From assembly GCA_902796805.1 (NCBI GenBank), contig CADBQG010000028.1:1-64000 (forward strand): DNA of 64,000 nt, given 5' to 3'. Both the position numbers and the translations under genes were made by a program. Each line of letters starts with the position of its first letter. Within the stretch, counting starts at the first letter, position 1. This DNA is from an uncultured Bacteroidota bacterium. GTDB taxonomy: Bacteria > Bacteroidota > Bacteroidia > Bacteroidales > WCHB1-69. Of the stretch, positions 7,691-16,742 are shown in pieces. Below the pieces are notes generated by a model, which had not been told where the DNA came from, did no database searches, and saw only the letters and a program-made list of their open reading frames with translations.

Positions 7691-8637
7691 ACAAGAACCT
7701 GAGGGCGCAGGTCATTCTGCTTGTAGGTCTCCTCGCCTGGTCGGTCTTCACAATATTCACAAGCATGACACTATGCCCCATCGAGGGGAAGACGCACCTG
7801 TTCACAATGCTTGCCGGTGTCATGGTGAAAGACGCCCTTGCAATGAAACTCACGGCCATAGTCTTGTTGACGGTGAGCGCCATCGGCATAGTGCGCCATT
7901 TCAACAAGCAGAGGTTCGACGAGAGCAGGACACTGATGCCCGGCATTTTCTTCTTGGCCCTCATGAACTTCGGCCACCTGCTCGACACTTTCAACCCGTC
8001 GTTTTTCACCATAATGGCACTGTCAATGGTGATGATGATATTCACTCCAGGCGCCGCTCCCGCCAGGATGAAAGACAACATTCTGACCTTCGGACTCATC
8101 GTTTCAACTGCCACACTCGTCGACTTCTCCGCCTTCGGCATCGTGCTGTTCCTGGTTTTCATCATAGCCACGAACAGTGTCTCGCCCATGAAGGACACCA
8201 TCATTCTCCTGTCGGGACTGGTACTGCCATACGTGGTGGCGTTCTCCGTGTTTTTCCTTTGCGGCGGAACCGACGGGTTCATCTCCTCGTGGAGGCAGAT
8301 GGAATTCATCGCCCCTATCAAGGCCTTCAACACCTTGTCGCCGATGGACTACGCGGCTCTTGCTTATTTCATGGCCGCCGTCGTCGTGTTCTGGTTCAGG
8401 GGGAGGAACTACTTCGAGAACAAGCTGATTATGCTGCGCCAGGCGTTCACCGGACTGCACCTCCAGTTTGTCTCCATGGCAGTGTTCATGATTGCGGGCT
8501 GCATCCCGCTGATGCCCGCCATTGCGTACCTCACGCCGAGCGTCGCGGAATACATGTCTGTCTCTGTCATAAAAAAGCGTCGCCGTTTCGTATATGACGC
8601 CGTTATAGCAATATTGTTCGTACTTCTATGGCTCTAA
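7675..8637 (+). CDS. polytopic inner-membrane protein, DUF6427-like
   Basis: 320 residues with about eight to ten hydrophobic segments and few charged loops. The start at 7675 (MLHFLNKNLRAQVIL) is chosen because the upstream in-frame sequence is the antisense-like shadow of the previous gene. Size, helix number and the RAQ...hhhhhLLAW start recall the Bacteroidota DUF6427 membrane family, whose function is unknown; this assignment is tentative. It overlaps the preceding frame by 16 bases and rnhB by 10 bases, so translation of the three is probably coupled. No catalytic motif is visible. Confidence 0.6.
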   Translation: MLHFLNKNLRAQVILLVGLLAWSVFTIFTSMTLCPIEGKTHLFTMLAGVMVKDALAMKLTAIVLLTVSAIGIVRHFNKQRFDESRTLMPGIFFLALMNFGHLLDTFNPSFFTIMALSMVMMIFTPGAAPARMKDNILTFGLIVSTATLVDFSAFGIVLFLVFIIATNSVSPMKDTIILLSGLVLPYVVAFSVFFLCGGTDGFISSWRQMEFIAPIKAFNTLSPMDYAALAYFMAAVVVFWFRGRNYFENKLIMLRQAFTGLHLQFVSMAVFMIAGCIPLMPAIAYLTPSVAEYMSVSVIKKRRRFVYDAVIAILFVLLWL

Positions 8638-9230
8638 AACCGAACTTCAGCGATTTAAGCGTCATAGAATGCGGATGCGACGAGGTGGGCAGGGGATGCC
8701 TTGCCGGGCCCGTGTGCGCCGCCGCAGTGATATTCCCCTACGGATACATGAACAGCCAGATCGACGACTCCAAGAAACTGGGCGAAAAGCAGAGGGATGC
8801 CCTGGCGGAGACAATACGCCGCGACGCGCTTGCGTGGGCAGTCGCCGAAGTGTCAGTGGAGGAAATCGACAGGATAAACATCCTCAACGCGTCGATAAAG
8901 TGCATGAACAAAGCTGTGGCGCAGCTCGAGCCGAGGCCGGAACTTCTCCTTGTGGACGGGAACAGGTTCAACAGCGAGCTCGGAATCCCCTACAGGTGCG
9001 TGGTTAAGGGCGACGCCACATACATTTCCATCGCCGCCGCGTCGATATTAGCCAAGACGTACCGCGACAGCCTCATGAGGGAACTCGGCAGGGACTTTCC
9101 CGAGTACGACTGGGCCGGCAACAAGGGGTATCCCACGCCAAGGCACATCGCCGCCGTCAACAAGCACGGACTCACCGGGCACCACCGCAGGACTTTCCAT
9201 CTCAAGAACCAGCTTTCGCTGGAATTATGA
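8628..9230 (+). CDS. rnhB: ribonuclease HII
   Basis: 200 residues, normal for RNase HII, which cuts the RNA strand of RNA-DNA hybrids and single ribonucleotides in DNA. The first catalytic motif is CDEVGRGCLAGPV (Asp and Glu near residue 18); DSKKLGEKQR, LLVDGN and AAASILAKTYRD follow, giving the DEDD metal site. The C-terminal GNKGYPTPRH and GLTGHHRRTFH blocks are also conserved. The start overlaps the membrane-protein gene by 10 bases. Confidence 0.97.
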   Translation: MALKPNFSDLSVIECGCDEVGRGCLAGPVCAAAVIFPYGYMNSQIDDSKKLGEKQRDALAETIRRDALAWAVAEVSVEEIDRINILNASIKCMNKAVAQLEPRPELLLVDGNRFNSELGIPYRCVVKGDATYISIAAASILAKTYRDSLMRELGRDFPEYDWAGNKGYPTPRHIAAVNKHGLTGHHRRTFHLKNQLSLEL

Positions 9231-9286
9231 AGCTTGTTGCAACATTCACACGCATAATTCGTCTTTACAGAGGTTGAGAACATATC

Positions 9287-9838
9287 ATGACCGAAGAGGA
9301 AAAGGAGATAGTAGAAGGATGCAGAAAGGGCGACCCGGCCTCGCAGAAGCGGTTGTACTTGGACTACGGCCCCATGGTGAAGGGCATCTGCGTGCGATAC
9401 ACCGCCGACATGCAGGAGGCCGAGGACCTCTTCCATGACACTTTCGTGTACATACTGACCCACTTCGCCGGTTTTGACAAGATCTCGTCGCTCGGAGGCT
9501 GGCTGCGGAAGATCACCATCAACAAGGCCATCGACCACATCAGGAAGAAGAAGCTCCACGATGTGGACACACTGAGTGCATTGGATATCGACATCCGCGA
9601 CACAGCGGCGAGAATCAACGACACGCTGACGATGGAGGAGCTCACCGGGTTCGTCAACAGCCTGCCCGACAAGTACAGGAGTGTCTTCAACCTGTCGGTG
9701 ATTGACGGAGTGCCACAGGATGAGATATGCAGGCTCATGGGAGAGACGTCCACAAATGTGCGCACACTGCTGTCGCGCGCACGTGCCAGCCTCCGCAAAC
9801 AGATAGAGAAATACTTGGAGAAAGACAACATATTATAG
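9287..9838 (+). CDS. ECF-type RNA polymerase sigma factor
   Basis: 183 residues with only the two ECF domains. Region 2 (residues ~20-90) has AEDLFHDTFVYILTHFAGF and GGWLRKITINKAIDHIRKKK, the -10-recognising part. Region 4 (~120-178) has LPDKYRSVFNLSVIDGVPQDEICRLMG and the helix-turn-helix ending in RTLLSRARASLRK. The gene is followed after 2 bases by a single-pass membrane protein that fits an anti-sigma factor in position and N-terminal layout. ECF factors are usually held inactive by such a partner. Its target promoters cannot be deduced here. Confidence 0.93.
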   Translation: MTEEEKEIVEGCRKGDPASQKRLYLDYGPMVKGICVRYTADMQEAEDLFHDTFVYILTHFAGFDKISSLGGWLRKITINKAIDHIRKKKLHDVDTLSALDIDIRDTAARINDTLTMEELTGFVNSLPDKYRSVFNLSVIDGVPQDEICRLMGETSTNVRTLLSRARASLRKQIEKYLEKDNIL

Positions 9839-9840
9839 CA

Positions 9841-10767
9841 ATGGATTACGACAACATATTCAGGAAGCTTGAGAACCTAAAGGTACCCGTGAGCGAGAAG
9901 GAATGGGCGGCCATCGCCGGCGACCCGGCCATCGCCAAGATGACCGGCAGGAAACCGCTCCCGCGCACTGCCAAAGGCATTGCCGCCGCCGTGTCAGGCA
10001 TCATAGTTGCGGCGGCGCTGGTTTTCGCCGTCCGCCTTGCGAGCAACATACCGTCCGCGCAGGAGAGCACCGCCGCAGAAACCCGCACCCCGGCCGAAAA
10101 CACCGGCACAGCAGACTCCGCCGAGACAACAATCCATGAAAAGGGAACCGCGAGAATTGACGAACACACAGCCCCTGCTTTGAATTTCTCCGCAAAGAAC
10201 ACACTCGACAACAAACCAGTAACGGAGCACAACAATCAAACTGCTGAAACCGGGACACCGGAGGCCCCACCCGCTGCGATAACGCCAAACACCGCGCAAC
10301 AGCCGCAGCCGGCCACCACCCCACACGCCGCAACAACCCCAACATCAGAAACACAAAGACCGGCACTTCAAGAAAAAGTCTCCACTAACGTCAGCCCTAC
10401 GGCAGAAACGTCCGAAACAACCGTACCGACCGACTTCAGAAACGATGTGGCCGCCTACGAGAACCCTGACGAGAACACTGCCCCTTCTGAAAACCAATTT
10501 TTCGTCCCGTCAGCCTTCACGCCGAACGGCGACGGCCTCAACGACGTCTTCCTCGCAAAGGCGAACTTCGAACCGAAAAACTTCGAAATCATGATATTCG
10601 GCAGAAACGGCGACCTCGTGTTCCGCTCCAACAACATAAACAACGGCTGGGACGGCACATTCAGGGGAAAAACCCTGCCGCAAGGTGTGTACTTGTACAC
10701 CATCAGGCACAAGAACAAAGACAACAAGGAGGAAAAACTTCAAGGACAAATTCTTCTAATACCATAG
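9841..10767 (+). CDS. putative anti-sigma factor with T9SS type B (CHU_C) C-terminal domain
   Basis: 308 residues from the ATG at 9841, two bases after the sigma gene; the longer frame would overlap that gene by over 110 bases. Residues 1-44 are soluble and charged, as in short anti-sigma N-termini, though no zinc-binding HxxxCxxC is present. Residues ~45-66 form one transmembrane helix followed by arginine, suggesting an uncleaved anchor. A ~145-residue Thr/Pro/Ala/Glu-rich linker leads to the CHU_C domain: FFVPSAFTPNGDGLNDVF, then FGRNGDLVF, GWDGTF and LPQGVYLYTI. That domain normally directs secreted proteins through the T9SS. Here the N-terminus appears to be held in the inner membrane. 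A role in reporting T9SS state to the sigma factor is my inference. Confidence 0.75.
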   Translation: MDYDNIFRKLENLKVPVSEKEWAAIAGDPAIAKMTGRKPLPRTAKGIAAAVSGIIVAAALVFAVRLASNIPSAQESTAAETRTPAENTGTADSAETTIHEKGTARIDEHTAPALNFSAKNTLDNKPVTEHNNQTAETGTPEAPPAAITPNTAQQPQPATTPHAATTPTSETQRPALQEKVSTNVSPTAETSETTVPTDFRNDVAAYENPDENTAPSENQFFVPSAFTPNGDGLNDVFLAKANFEPKNFEIMIFGRNGDLVFRSNNINNGWDGTFRGKTLPQGVYLYTIRHKNKDNKEEKLQGQILLIP

Positions 10768-10769
10768 AG

Positions 10770-12059
10770 ATGACAATGACAGACAGAACCAAACAGCCTG
10801 AAATCAAAGAAATTGACGACATCAAACTCCCCTCGCCGAAAAAAGACACTCTGAGCAACGGGATACGCACTTACTGTTTCGAGAACCCCAACCTTGACCT
10901 CATATACCTGCTTCTCCAATTCAGGACCGGCACTCTTCACCAAACCAAGAAACACGTCTGCCAGTACGCGTTCCAACTCCTCCGTGAAAGTTCTCGACAC
11001 TACATGCCTGAGGAGATGGAGGAGAGACTCGACTTCTTCGGAACGAACATAACTACAAACATAGGGCTCGACAAAGTCCAGGTCATGATCACAATCCCAA
11101 AGCGGAACATCGGCAACATACTCCCCGACATCTGCGATTTCCTTACCAACCCGGCGTACAGAGAGAACAGCCTTCAGCTCTACAAGGAAAGGGAACTGAA
11201 AAACCTGGCATACAACGAGCAGAAAACCGACTTCCTGTCGTGGAGGCTGTTATGGAGGGAACTTTTCGGGAAATCCCTGCCCGAAATCTTCAAATTCTCC
11301 TCGCCTGAGACGATAAACGCCGTGAACATCGGCGACTTGGCCACATTCCAACGTGCTGTATGCTGCGCCGAGAACATGACGCTATTCTTCACCGGCAATG
11401 TTGACAATGAGACTGAAAGGATCATTCACGACAACTTCTCGAGAATACCGCAAGGGGAAAAGTCAGCAGCGCCCCCTGTAATCCAGCCATGGACGGAAGG
11501 ACGCACCATATACCAGGAGATGCCCGGCTGCCTTCAGTCCTCCATCGTGCTTTGCGTGCCCATGGCGGGATACAACGACCCCGAGCGAAGCAAATTCTCG
11601 GTGTTGAGCACCATTGCAGGCGGCTACTTCGGATCGAGGCTCATGCAGAAGCTGAGGGAGAGACAGGGCTTCACGTACGGGGTGTCGGCGGCGTCGGCAT
11701 ATTTCGGAAGCCAGTCGGTGTTCGCGATAAGCAGCGACGTGAACGCAAAGGACACCGCCGCGGCAGTTGACTCATGCTTCGAGGAACTCGAGTTGCTCCA
11801 GAAGGAGCCGGTGCCGCAGAAAGAACTCGCGACGGTAAAGACTTACATGACCGGACTCAACTTGCGCTCCATCGACACGAGCGTGAACGCAATGCAGAAA
11901 TTCGCCATCTACCACCATTTCGGACTTGACGAGACTGAAATGGAACGCAACATAGCGGAAATAAAGGAAGTTGCAGCCGACGACATACAAGATTTGGCAA
12001 AAAAACATTTCTCTTACAATAAATTCAACAGGATAATCGTTGGTGAAAATCGTGAATAA
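10770..12059 (+). CDS. M16-type peptidase-like protein lacking the catalytic motif
   Basis: 429 residues with the two-lobe pitrilysin/insulinase pattern: an N-terminal lobe to about residue 215 and a C-terminal lobe with the typical YFGSRLMQKLRERQGFTYGV substrate-binding block. The zinc motif HxxEH expected near residues 60-75 is absent; the corresponding region reads HVCQYAFQLLRESSRHYMPEEM. Inactive subunits of this kind pair with an active M16 partner in known systems, but none lies in the window. There is no signal peptide, so it is likely cytoplasmic. It sits between the anti-sigma-like gene and a T9SS cargo gene and overlaps the latter by up to 20 bases. Confidence 0.85.
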   Translation: MTMTDRTKQPEIKEIDDIKLPSPKKDTLSNGIRTYCFENPNLDLIYLLLQFRTGTLHQTKKHVCQYAFQLLRESSRHYMPEEMEERLDFFGTNITTNIGLDKVQVMITIPKRNIGNILPDICDFLTNPAYRENSLQLYKERELKNLAYNEQKTDFLSWRLLWRELFGKSLPEIFKFSSPETINAVNIGDLATFQRAVCCAENMTLFFTGNVDNETERIIHDNFSRIPQGEKSAAPPVIQPWTEGRTIYQEMPGCLQSSIVLCVPMAGYNDPERSKFSVLSTIAGGYFGSRLMQKLRERQGFTYGVSAASAYFGSQSVFAISSDVNAKDTAAAVDSCFEELELLQKEPVPQKELATVKTYMTGLNLRSIDTSVNAMQKFAIYHHFGLDETEMERNIAEIKEVAADDIQDLAKKHFSYNKFNRIIVGENRE

Positions 12060-14130
12060 AGTCAGAACACATATAATCTTCATGATTGCGACACTGATTG
12101 CCGCAGTCTTTGAGTCATCCGCTTTAGAACCTCCGAAAATGCAGTGCCTGATGCTGCTGGACAACAACAACGAGTTGAAAGTTGCCTGGAGCAACTCCCA
12201 GGACTGCTCTTCCTTCGAGAAATATTACTTTTATGTAAACGGCGTTCTTGTGGACAGTATGGAAAACATGGCGACGACCAACGGATACAATCTTTGCAAC
12301 TACGGCGGCAAGCACCTGAGGAACTTCCAGCAGTCGAGCCATTACAACTGCTGTATAGTGGCCGTGGACAATTCAGGAAACTTGTTCCGTTCCGACACTA
12401 TAAAGTCGATTTCACTAACCGTGACCCCCAACGGCGACAGGACTCTCGCCACGCTCACCTGGGAGGCGCCTACATCCAACCTCGACCAGAGCTGGGGCAA
12501 CGTCTACAACATATACAAGAAGCGCTCCTCCGACCCCGATTTCCCTGTCATGCCTTTCGCCTCCGTGCCGAAGACGCAAAGGACATACATTGACACTTCC
12601 GATGTTTGCAACGACACCCTCTTCTACCAGGTGGGCATAACGAACAATTACGGCAGCAACAACGAGAGCTGTCCGTTCATGACAACAATTGGCTCGGCGT
12701 TCCTTACAGACAACACGCCGCCGCTCACCCCCACCCTCGACAGCGTGTCGGTGACGCCAACAAACGAAGTTATCCTGGGGTTCCACGAGAACGAGCCGAA
12801 CATGATGGGCTTCATCATATACTACGAAACCCCCAACGGCTTCATATCACTCGACACTGCCTACAACCAGACGTTCTGGATTGACAGCGGCTTCGACCCG
12901 TCGCAAGGCACAAGATCGTACCGCATCGCCGCCCTCGACTCATGCGAGAACAGCTCTCCCCAAATTGACGTGAACACGGAGATGCAGGGCAACATGAGAC
13001 TGACAGTTTCAAGCACGGATGTTTGCAACCGAAACGCCATCGTCTCCTGGAACGTTTACAAAAACATGTCAGGTGGAATCGGTGAGTACGAGATATTCAA
13101 GAGCGAAGATCCTACACAAAGCTGGGTTTCAGCTGGCACAACACAAAGCAGCTCTTTCATGCTCAGCGATTTGGAATTGAACAAAGACTATTTCATAACA
13201 GTAAAGGCAAGGAACGCCGACGGGAGCGTTTCGGCTTCTTCAAACAGAGTAACTGTGAAACTCCAGTCGGAACAGCACAACGACTTCTCTTACATACGCT
13301 CGGTGTCGGTGATTGACAACAGATACATCAGAATCAAGGTGTTGACTTCAGGCGACACTCTGCCTTTCAGATCGATAACACTGCAGAGAAGCGAGGACGG
13401 CGTTGGGTTTGAGAACTACATCACATACCAGCACACTCCGTCGGCCGAATATACCTTTGCCGACAGCTCAGCAAGTTTTTGGAAGAAGAACTACTACTAC
13501 AGGGCATTTCTCACTGACGGGTGCGGCGCTGAAGTGGCATTCTCCAACATCTCCCACAACATACTGCTCAAGGGCGAGGCGCTCTCGCAGAGCAACTCAC
13601 TCACATGGCAGGCCTACGAAGGATGGGACGGCGGTGTGTCAGAATACCGCTTGTTGAGGAGGAGGGAATCGGACGACGGGTTCAGCAACATCGCCAACGT
13701 CACACCGTCTTCCATGAACGGCCACACCGACGACGTCTCCTCGGAGTACGGCAGCGGTTCGAAGTTTACTTACTGCGTTGAGGCCGAAGAAGTTGACAAC
13801 CAATATGGCTTTTCGGAGACAAGTCTGTCGAACGAAATATCGCTGACACAGGAGCCCACGCTTTTCATCCCAAACGCATTCAGGCCGTCGAAGTACAACA
13901 ACAACACATTCCGGCCGGTCAACTCTTTCGTGTCGGCCGAAGGGTACCAGATGGCGATATATGCGCGCACCGGTGACCTCGTCTTCATCACCACCAACCC
14001 TCAGGAGGGATGGGACGGGCGCATCAAGGGGAAGTTGCTTCCACCCGGCATTTACATCTATCATATAGAATATGTCATGCCTGACGGCTCACATGCCGAA
14101 AGAGACGGCACGGTAACCCTCGTGCGTTAA
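12043..14130 (+). CDS. T9SS type B sorting-domain protein with fibronectin III-like repeats
   Basis: About 695 residues. No ATG fits the start; GTG at 12043 (MKIVNKVRTHIIF) or GTG at 12052 both give a good signal peptide (HIIFMIATLIAAVFESSA), and the second overlaps the previous stop as GTGAATAA. The body has about four to five beta-sandwich repeats of fibronectin III type (for example VSWNVYKNMSGGIGEYEIF, TVKARNADGSVSA). The C-terminal ~90 residues are a CHU_C domain: LFIPNAFRPSKYNN, then IYARTGDLVF, EGWDGRIKG and LLPPGIYIYHIEY. Such proteins are exported by Sec and the T9SS and displayed or released at the cell surface. It is a natural cargo partner for the anti-sigma-like protein upstream. 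No enzymatic domain is visible. Confidence 0.85.
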   Translation: MKIVNKVRTHIIFMIATLIAAVFESSALEPPKMQCLMLLDNNNELKVAWSNSQDCSSFEKYYFYVNGVLVDSMENMATTNGYNLCNYGGKHLRNFQQSSHYNCCIVAVDNSGNLFRSDTIKSISLTVTPNGDRTLATLTWEAPTSNLDQSWGNVYNIYKKRSSDPDFPVMPFASVPKTQRTYIDTSDVCNDTLFYQVGITNNYGSNNESCPFMTTIGSAFLTDNTPPLTPTLDSVSVTPTNEVILGFHENEPNMMGFIIYYETPNGFISLDTAYNQTFWIDSGFDPSQGTRSYRIAALDSCENSSPQIDVNTEMQGNMRLTVSSTDVCNRNAIVSWNVYKNMSGGIGEYEIFKSEDPTQSWVSAGTTQSSSFMLSDLELNKDYFITVKARNADGSVSASSNRVTVKLQSEQHNDFSYIRSVSVIDNRYIRIKVLTSGDTLPFRSITLQRSEDGVGFENYITYQHTPSAEYTFADSSASFWKKNYYYRAFLTDGCGAEVAFSNISHNILLKGEALSQSNSLTWQAYEGWDGGVSEYRLLRRRESDDGFSNIANVTPSSMNGHTDDVSSEYGSGSKFTYCVEAEEVDNQYGFSETSLSNEISLTQEPTLFIPNAFRPSKYNNNTFRPVNSFVSAEGYQMAIYARTGDLVFITTNPQEGWDGRIKGKLLPPGIYIYHIEYVMPDGSHAERDGTVTLVR

Positions 14131-14174
14131 AAACATCTGCAAAAAATCAACACACACACAACTTAGCATATATT

Positions 14175-15845
14175 ATGGACGACAAAGTTAAAATCTACTG
14201 CAAGAACTTGGAAAACATCATGGAGGTGCCTTACGGTATAACCCTTGAGGAACTTTACTCGCGCTGCGGGATAGAACAGAGCGAGGAACCCATGATAGGG
14301 GCGCTCGTGAACAACAAGGTACGCTCGCTCTCATACCGGATACACAAGCCCTCGGTGGTGGACTTCTTAAACTACTACTCAAAGTATGGCCGCGACATTT
14401 ACGTGCGTTCGCTTTTCTTCCTCCTGTCGCACGCCGTCGACGAGGTTTTCAGCAACAAGGTAAGGCTTCAGATCAAGCACTCCATATCAGGAGGCCGGTT
14501 CTGCACGTTGGAGAACATGGACGAGCCTATAAACGAAGAGACGGTCAACAAGCTTCTTGGCAAGATGCGCGAGACCGTGGCAAAGAACCTGCCGATAGAG
14601 CATGTGGTGATGCTGACCTCGGAAGCCATGAAGGAGTTCGAGCGTCATCATCTAGACGACAAACTCGAGCTGTTCAAAAATTCAGACCGGATATTCACAT
14701 CTGTGCACAAACTTGGCAACAGCGTGAACTTCTACTACAGCTACTTGGTGCCGTCAACGCGCTATCTTAAGACCTTCGGCCTCGAGAAGTACGAGAACGG
14801 ACTGCTTCTCAAACTTCCGTCAAAGAAAAACATACGCACCATGCCGAAGACCATGCAGCTGCCAAAGCTCTTCTCCGTGTATAAATACGACAAGGAATGG
14901 GCGAGCAAGATGGGCATCTCATACTCCTACAACATAAACCAGATCAGCGACCCGAAGCGGCTCCAGAACGAGATTCTCGTGGCCGAGGCCTATCAGGAGA
15001 AACGCATCGCCGCAGCAGCCGAGATGATTCACAGCAACAGCGACATCAAGATGGTGCTGATCAGCGGTCCGTCGAGTTCGGGAAAGACAACAACTTGCCG
15101 ACGGCTGTCGGTGCAGCTTTCGGTGCTCGGCTACGACCCTGTGCAAATCTCCGTCGACGACTTCTTCGTGGAGAGGGATGAGACCCCCCTCGACGAACAT
15201 GGGGAGAAGGACTTCGAATCGTTGTACGCCGTCGACCTGCCGCTCTTCAACGACACTCTCAACAGGCTCGTTTCGGGCGAGGAGGTCGAGATCCCTACCT
15301 TCGACTTCTCAAAGGGCTGCAAAGTGTGGAACGGAAACAAGCTGAAACTGAAAGACAACTCGATATTGGTTATTGAAGGCATCCACTGCCTGAACCCCGA
15401 ACTCACCGCGCAGATTCCCGACAAACTGAAATTCAAGATGTTCGTCTCCGCCCTCACCTCAATATCAATCGACAAGGAGAACCCGGTGCCGACGGCCGAC
15501 AACCGCCTCCTGCGCAGACTTGTGCGCGACTACAACTACCGCGGGTACTCGGCGGTTGACACAATACGGAGATGGAGCAGCGTGAGAAGGGGCGAGGAGA
15601 AGAACATATTCCCGTTCCAGGAGAACGCCGACTACATGATCAACACCTCGCTGATCTTCGAACTGGGGGTCTTGAAGCCGTATGCCATACGCATCCTGCT
15701 TGAAGTCCCAGAGAGCTCGGTGGAATACGCCGAGGCAATCCGCCTCATAGTGCTGCTCTCATTCTTCAAGGTAATCCCCGAGTCGGTGCTGCCGGGCAAC
15801 TCCATACTTCGCGAATTTGTGGGAGGCAGCAAATTTTCATACTGA
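14175..15845 (+). CDS. nucleoside (uridine) kinase with TGS-like N-terminus
   Basis: 556 residues. Residues 1-60 resemble a TGS/ubiquitin-like domain and ~60-200 a threonyl-tRNA-synthetase-like second domain. Residues ~285-500 are a P-loop kinase of the uridine kinase/phosphoribulokinase family: Walker A GPSSSGKTTT, ISVDDFFVERDETPLDEHG, IVIEGIHCLNP-like strand (LVIEGIHCLN) and RRLVRDYNYRGYSAVDTI. This fused architecture is common in Bacteroidota and related anaerobes and is annotated as nucleoside kinase. It probably phosphorylates uridine or cytidine; the role of the tRNA-synthetase-like part is unknown. The stop overlaps the next start by one base. Confidence 0.9.
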   Translation: MDDKVKIYCKNLENIMEVPYGITLEELYSRCGIEQSEEPMIGALVNNKVRSLSYRIHKPSVVDFLNYYSKYGRDIYVRSLFFLLSHAVDEVFSNKVRLQIKHSISGGRFCTLENMDEPINEETVNKLLGKMRETVAKNLPIEHVVMLTSEAMKEFERHHLDDKLELFKNSDRIFTSVHKLGNSVNFYYSYLVPSTRYLKTFGLEKYENGLLLKLPSKKNIRTMPKTMQLPKLFSVYKYDKEWASKMGISYSYNINQISDPKRLQNEILVAEAYQEKRIAAAAEMIHSNSDIKMVLISGPSSSGKTTTCRRLSVQLSVLGYDPVQISVDDFFVERDETPLDEHGEKDFESLYAVDLPLFNDTLNRLVSGEEVEIPTFDFSKGCKVWNGNKLKLKDNSILVIEGIHCLNPELTAQIPDKLKFKMFVSALTSISIDKENPVPTADNRLLRRLVRDYNYRGYSAVDTIRRWSSVRRGEEKNIFPFQENADYMINTSLIFELGVLKPYAIRILLEVPESSVEYAEAIRLIVLLSFFKVIPESVLPGNSILREFVGGSKFSY

Positions 15846-16615
15846 TGAACATAACGCTCATTGGCTCAGGCAACGTCGCCACTTGGATGGCACAAAGGCT
15901 TCAGAACTCGGCAAAGTTCAGGATAACAACGGTTTACAGCAGGAACATTGAGAACGCCCTAAAAGTGGCGGCTCTGTCGGGAGCGCGCGCCACCGACAAT
16001 GTCGAAAACATCGACAAGAACGCTGACTTATACATTCTTTCCCTGAGCGACAGCGCATACGAGGATTTCCTCAGCAGGTTGGACTTCAAGATGAAGAGCG
16101 CGTTCATGACATCGGGAACGGTATCTTGCCGGTGCCTTGAGGGCAAGTCTGGCAACTATGGGGTTATCTATCCGTTGCAAACGCTCACAAAGGCCCAGGA
16201 CATGCGCAATATCGAGGTTCCGCTCTGCGTTGAGTCGGTTCATGCCGGCAGCATGTCGGCAACTCTCCGCGACCTTTGCAGCGAGCTGTCGCCAAGTTGC
16301 GAGGAGGTCTCCGAGGAGCAACGCGCCAGCATCCATCTTGCCGCCGTATTTGCCTGCAACTTCAGCAACGCCATGTACACCATTGCCGACAAAATCCTGT
16401 CCGACAACAACTTGAACCTGTCTCTTTTATTGCCCTTGTTGAAAAACACCGTGGCTAAACTCGAGGAGATGCCGCCACGGGAGGCGCAGACAGGCCCGGC
16501 GGCAAGGGGCGACAGAAACGTGATGGAAAGACACCTTGAATCCCTATCAGACAAAAAAATCAGGGAACTCTACACACTTGTCTCCGACTTCATCATGAGT
16601 CAGAAGTCTTGTTGA
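15845..16615 (+). CDS. Rossmann-fold DUF2520 protein
   Basis: 256 residues. The N-terminal half is a dinucleotide-binding fold with MNITLIGSGNVATWMAQRL (GxGNVA), as in F420/NADP oxidoreductase-like proteins. The C-terminal helical half (ASIHLAAVFACNFSNAMYTIA and the PREAQTGPAARGD block) is the DUF2520 domain, which resembles the dimerisation domain of 6-phosphogluconate-dehydrogenase-like enzymes. The substrate is unknown. In other Bacteroidota it often lies beside a HAD phosphatase and maf; here it closes the 7.1-16.6 kb run. Confidence 0.88.
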   Translation: MNITLIGSGNVATWMAQRLQNSAKFRITTVYSRNIENALKVAALSGARATDNVENIDKNADLYILSLSDSAYEDFLSRLDFKMKSAFMTSGTVSCRCLEGKSGNYGVIYPLQTLTKAQDMRNIEVPLCVESVHAGSMSATLRDLCSELSPSCEEVSEEQRASIHLAAVFACNFSNAMYTIADKILSDNNLNLSLLLPLLKNTVAKLEEMPPREAQTGPAARGDRNVMERHLESLSDKKIRELYTLVSDFIMSQKSC

Positions 16616-16655
16616 AGGTGCGAGACTGTTAAAAAAACAAAATCTGCTTTCACTA

Positions 16656-16686
16656 TTGCTTTCTATAGAAAAAAAAACTATATTTG
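16656..16686 (+). promoter_or_regulatory. promoter of kdd
   Basis: TTG at 16656-16658 and TATATTTG at 16679-16686 are separated by 20 bases. This is the best complete -33/-7 match to the Bacteroidota housekeeping promoter in the window. The start codon is at 16743, giving a leader of about 50 bases. Confidence 0.7.
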
Positions 16687-16742
16687 CAACCGCAAAAGAC
16701 GAGGTAAAAGAGAATATTTAATCACCTTAAAATTACATATTT

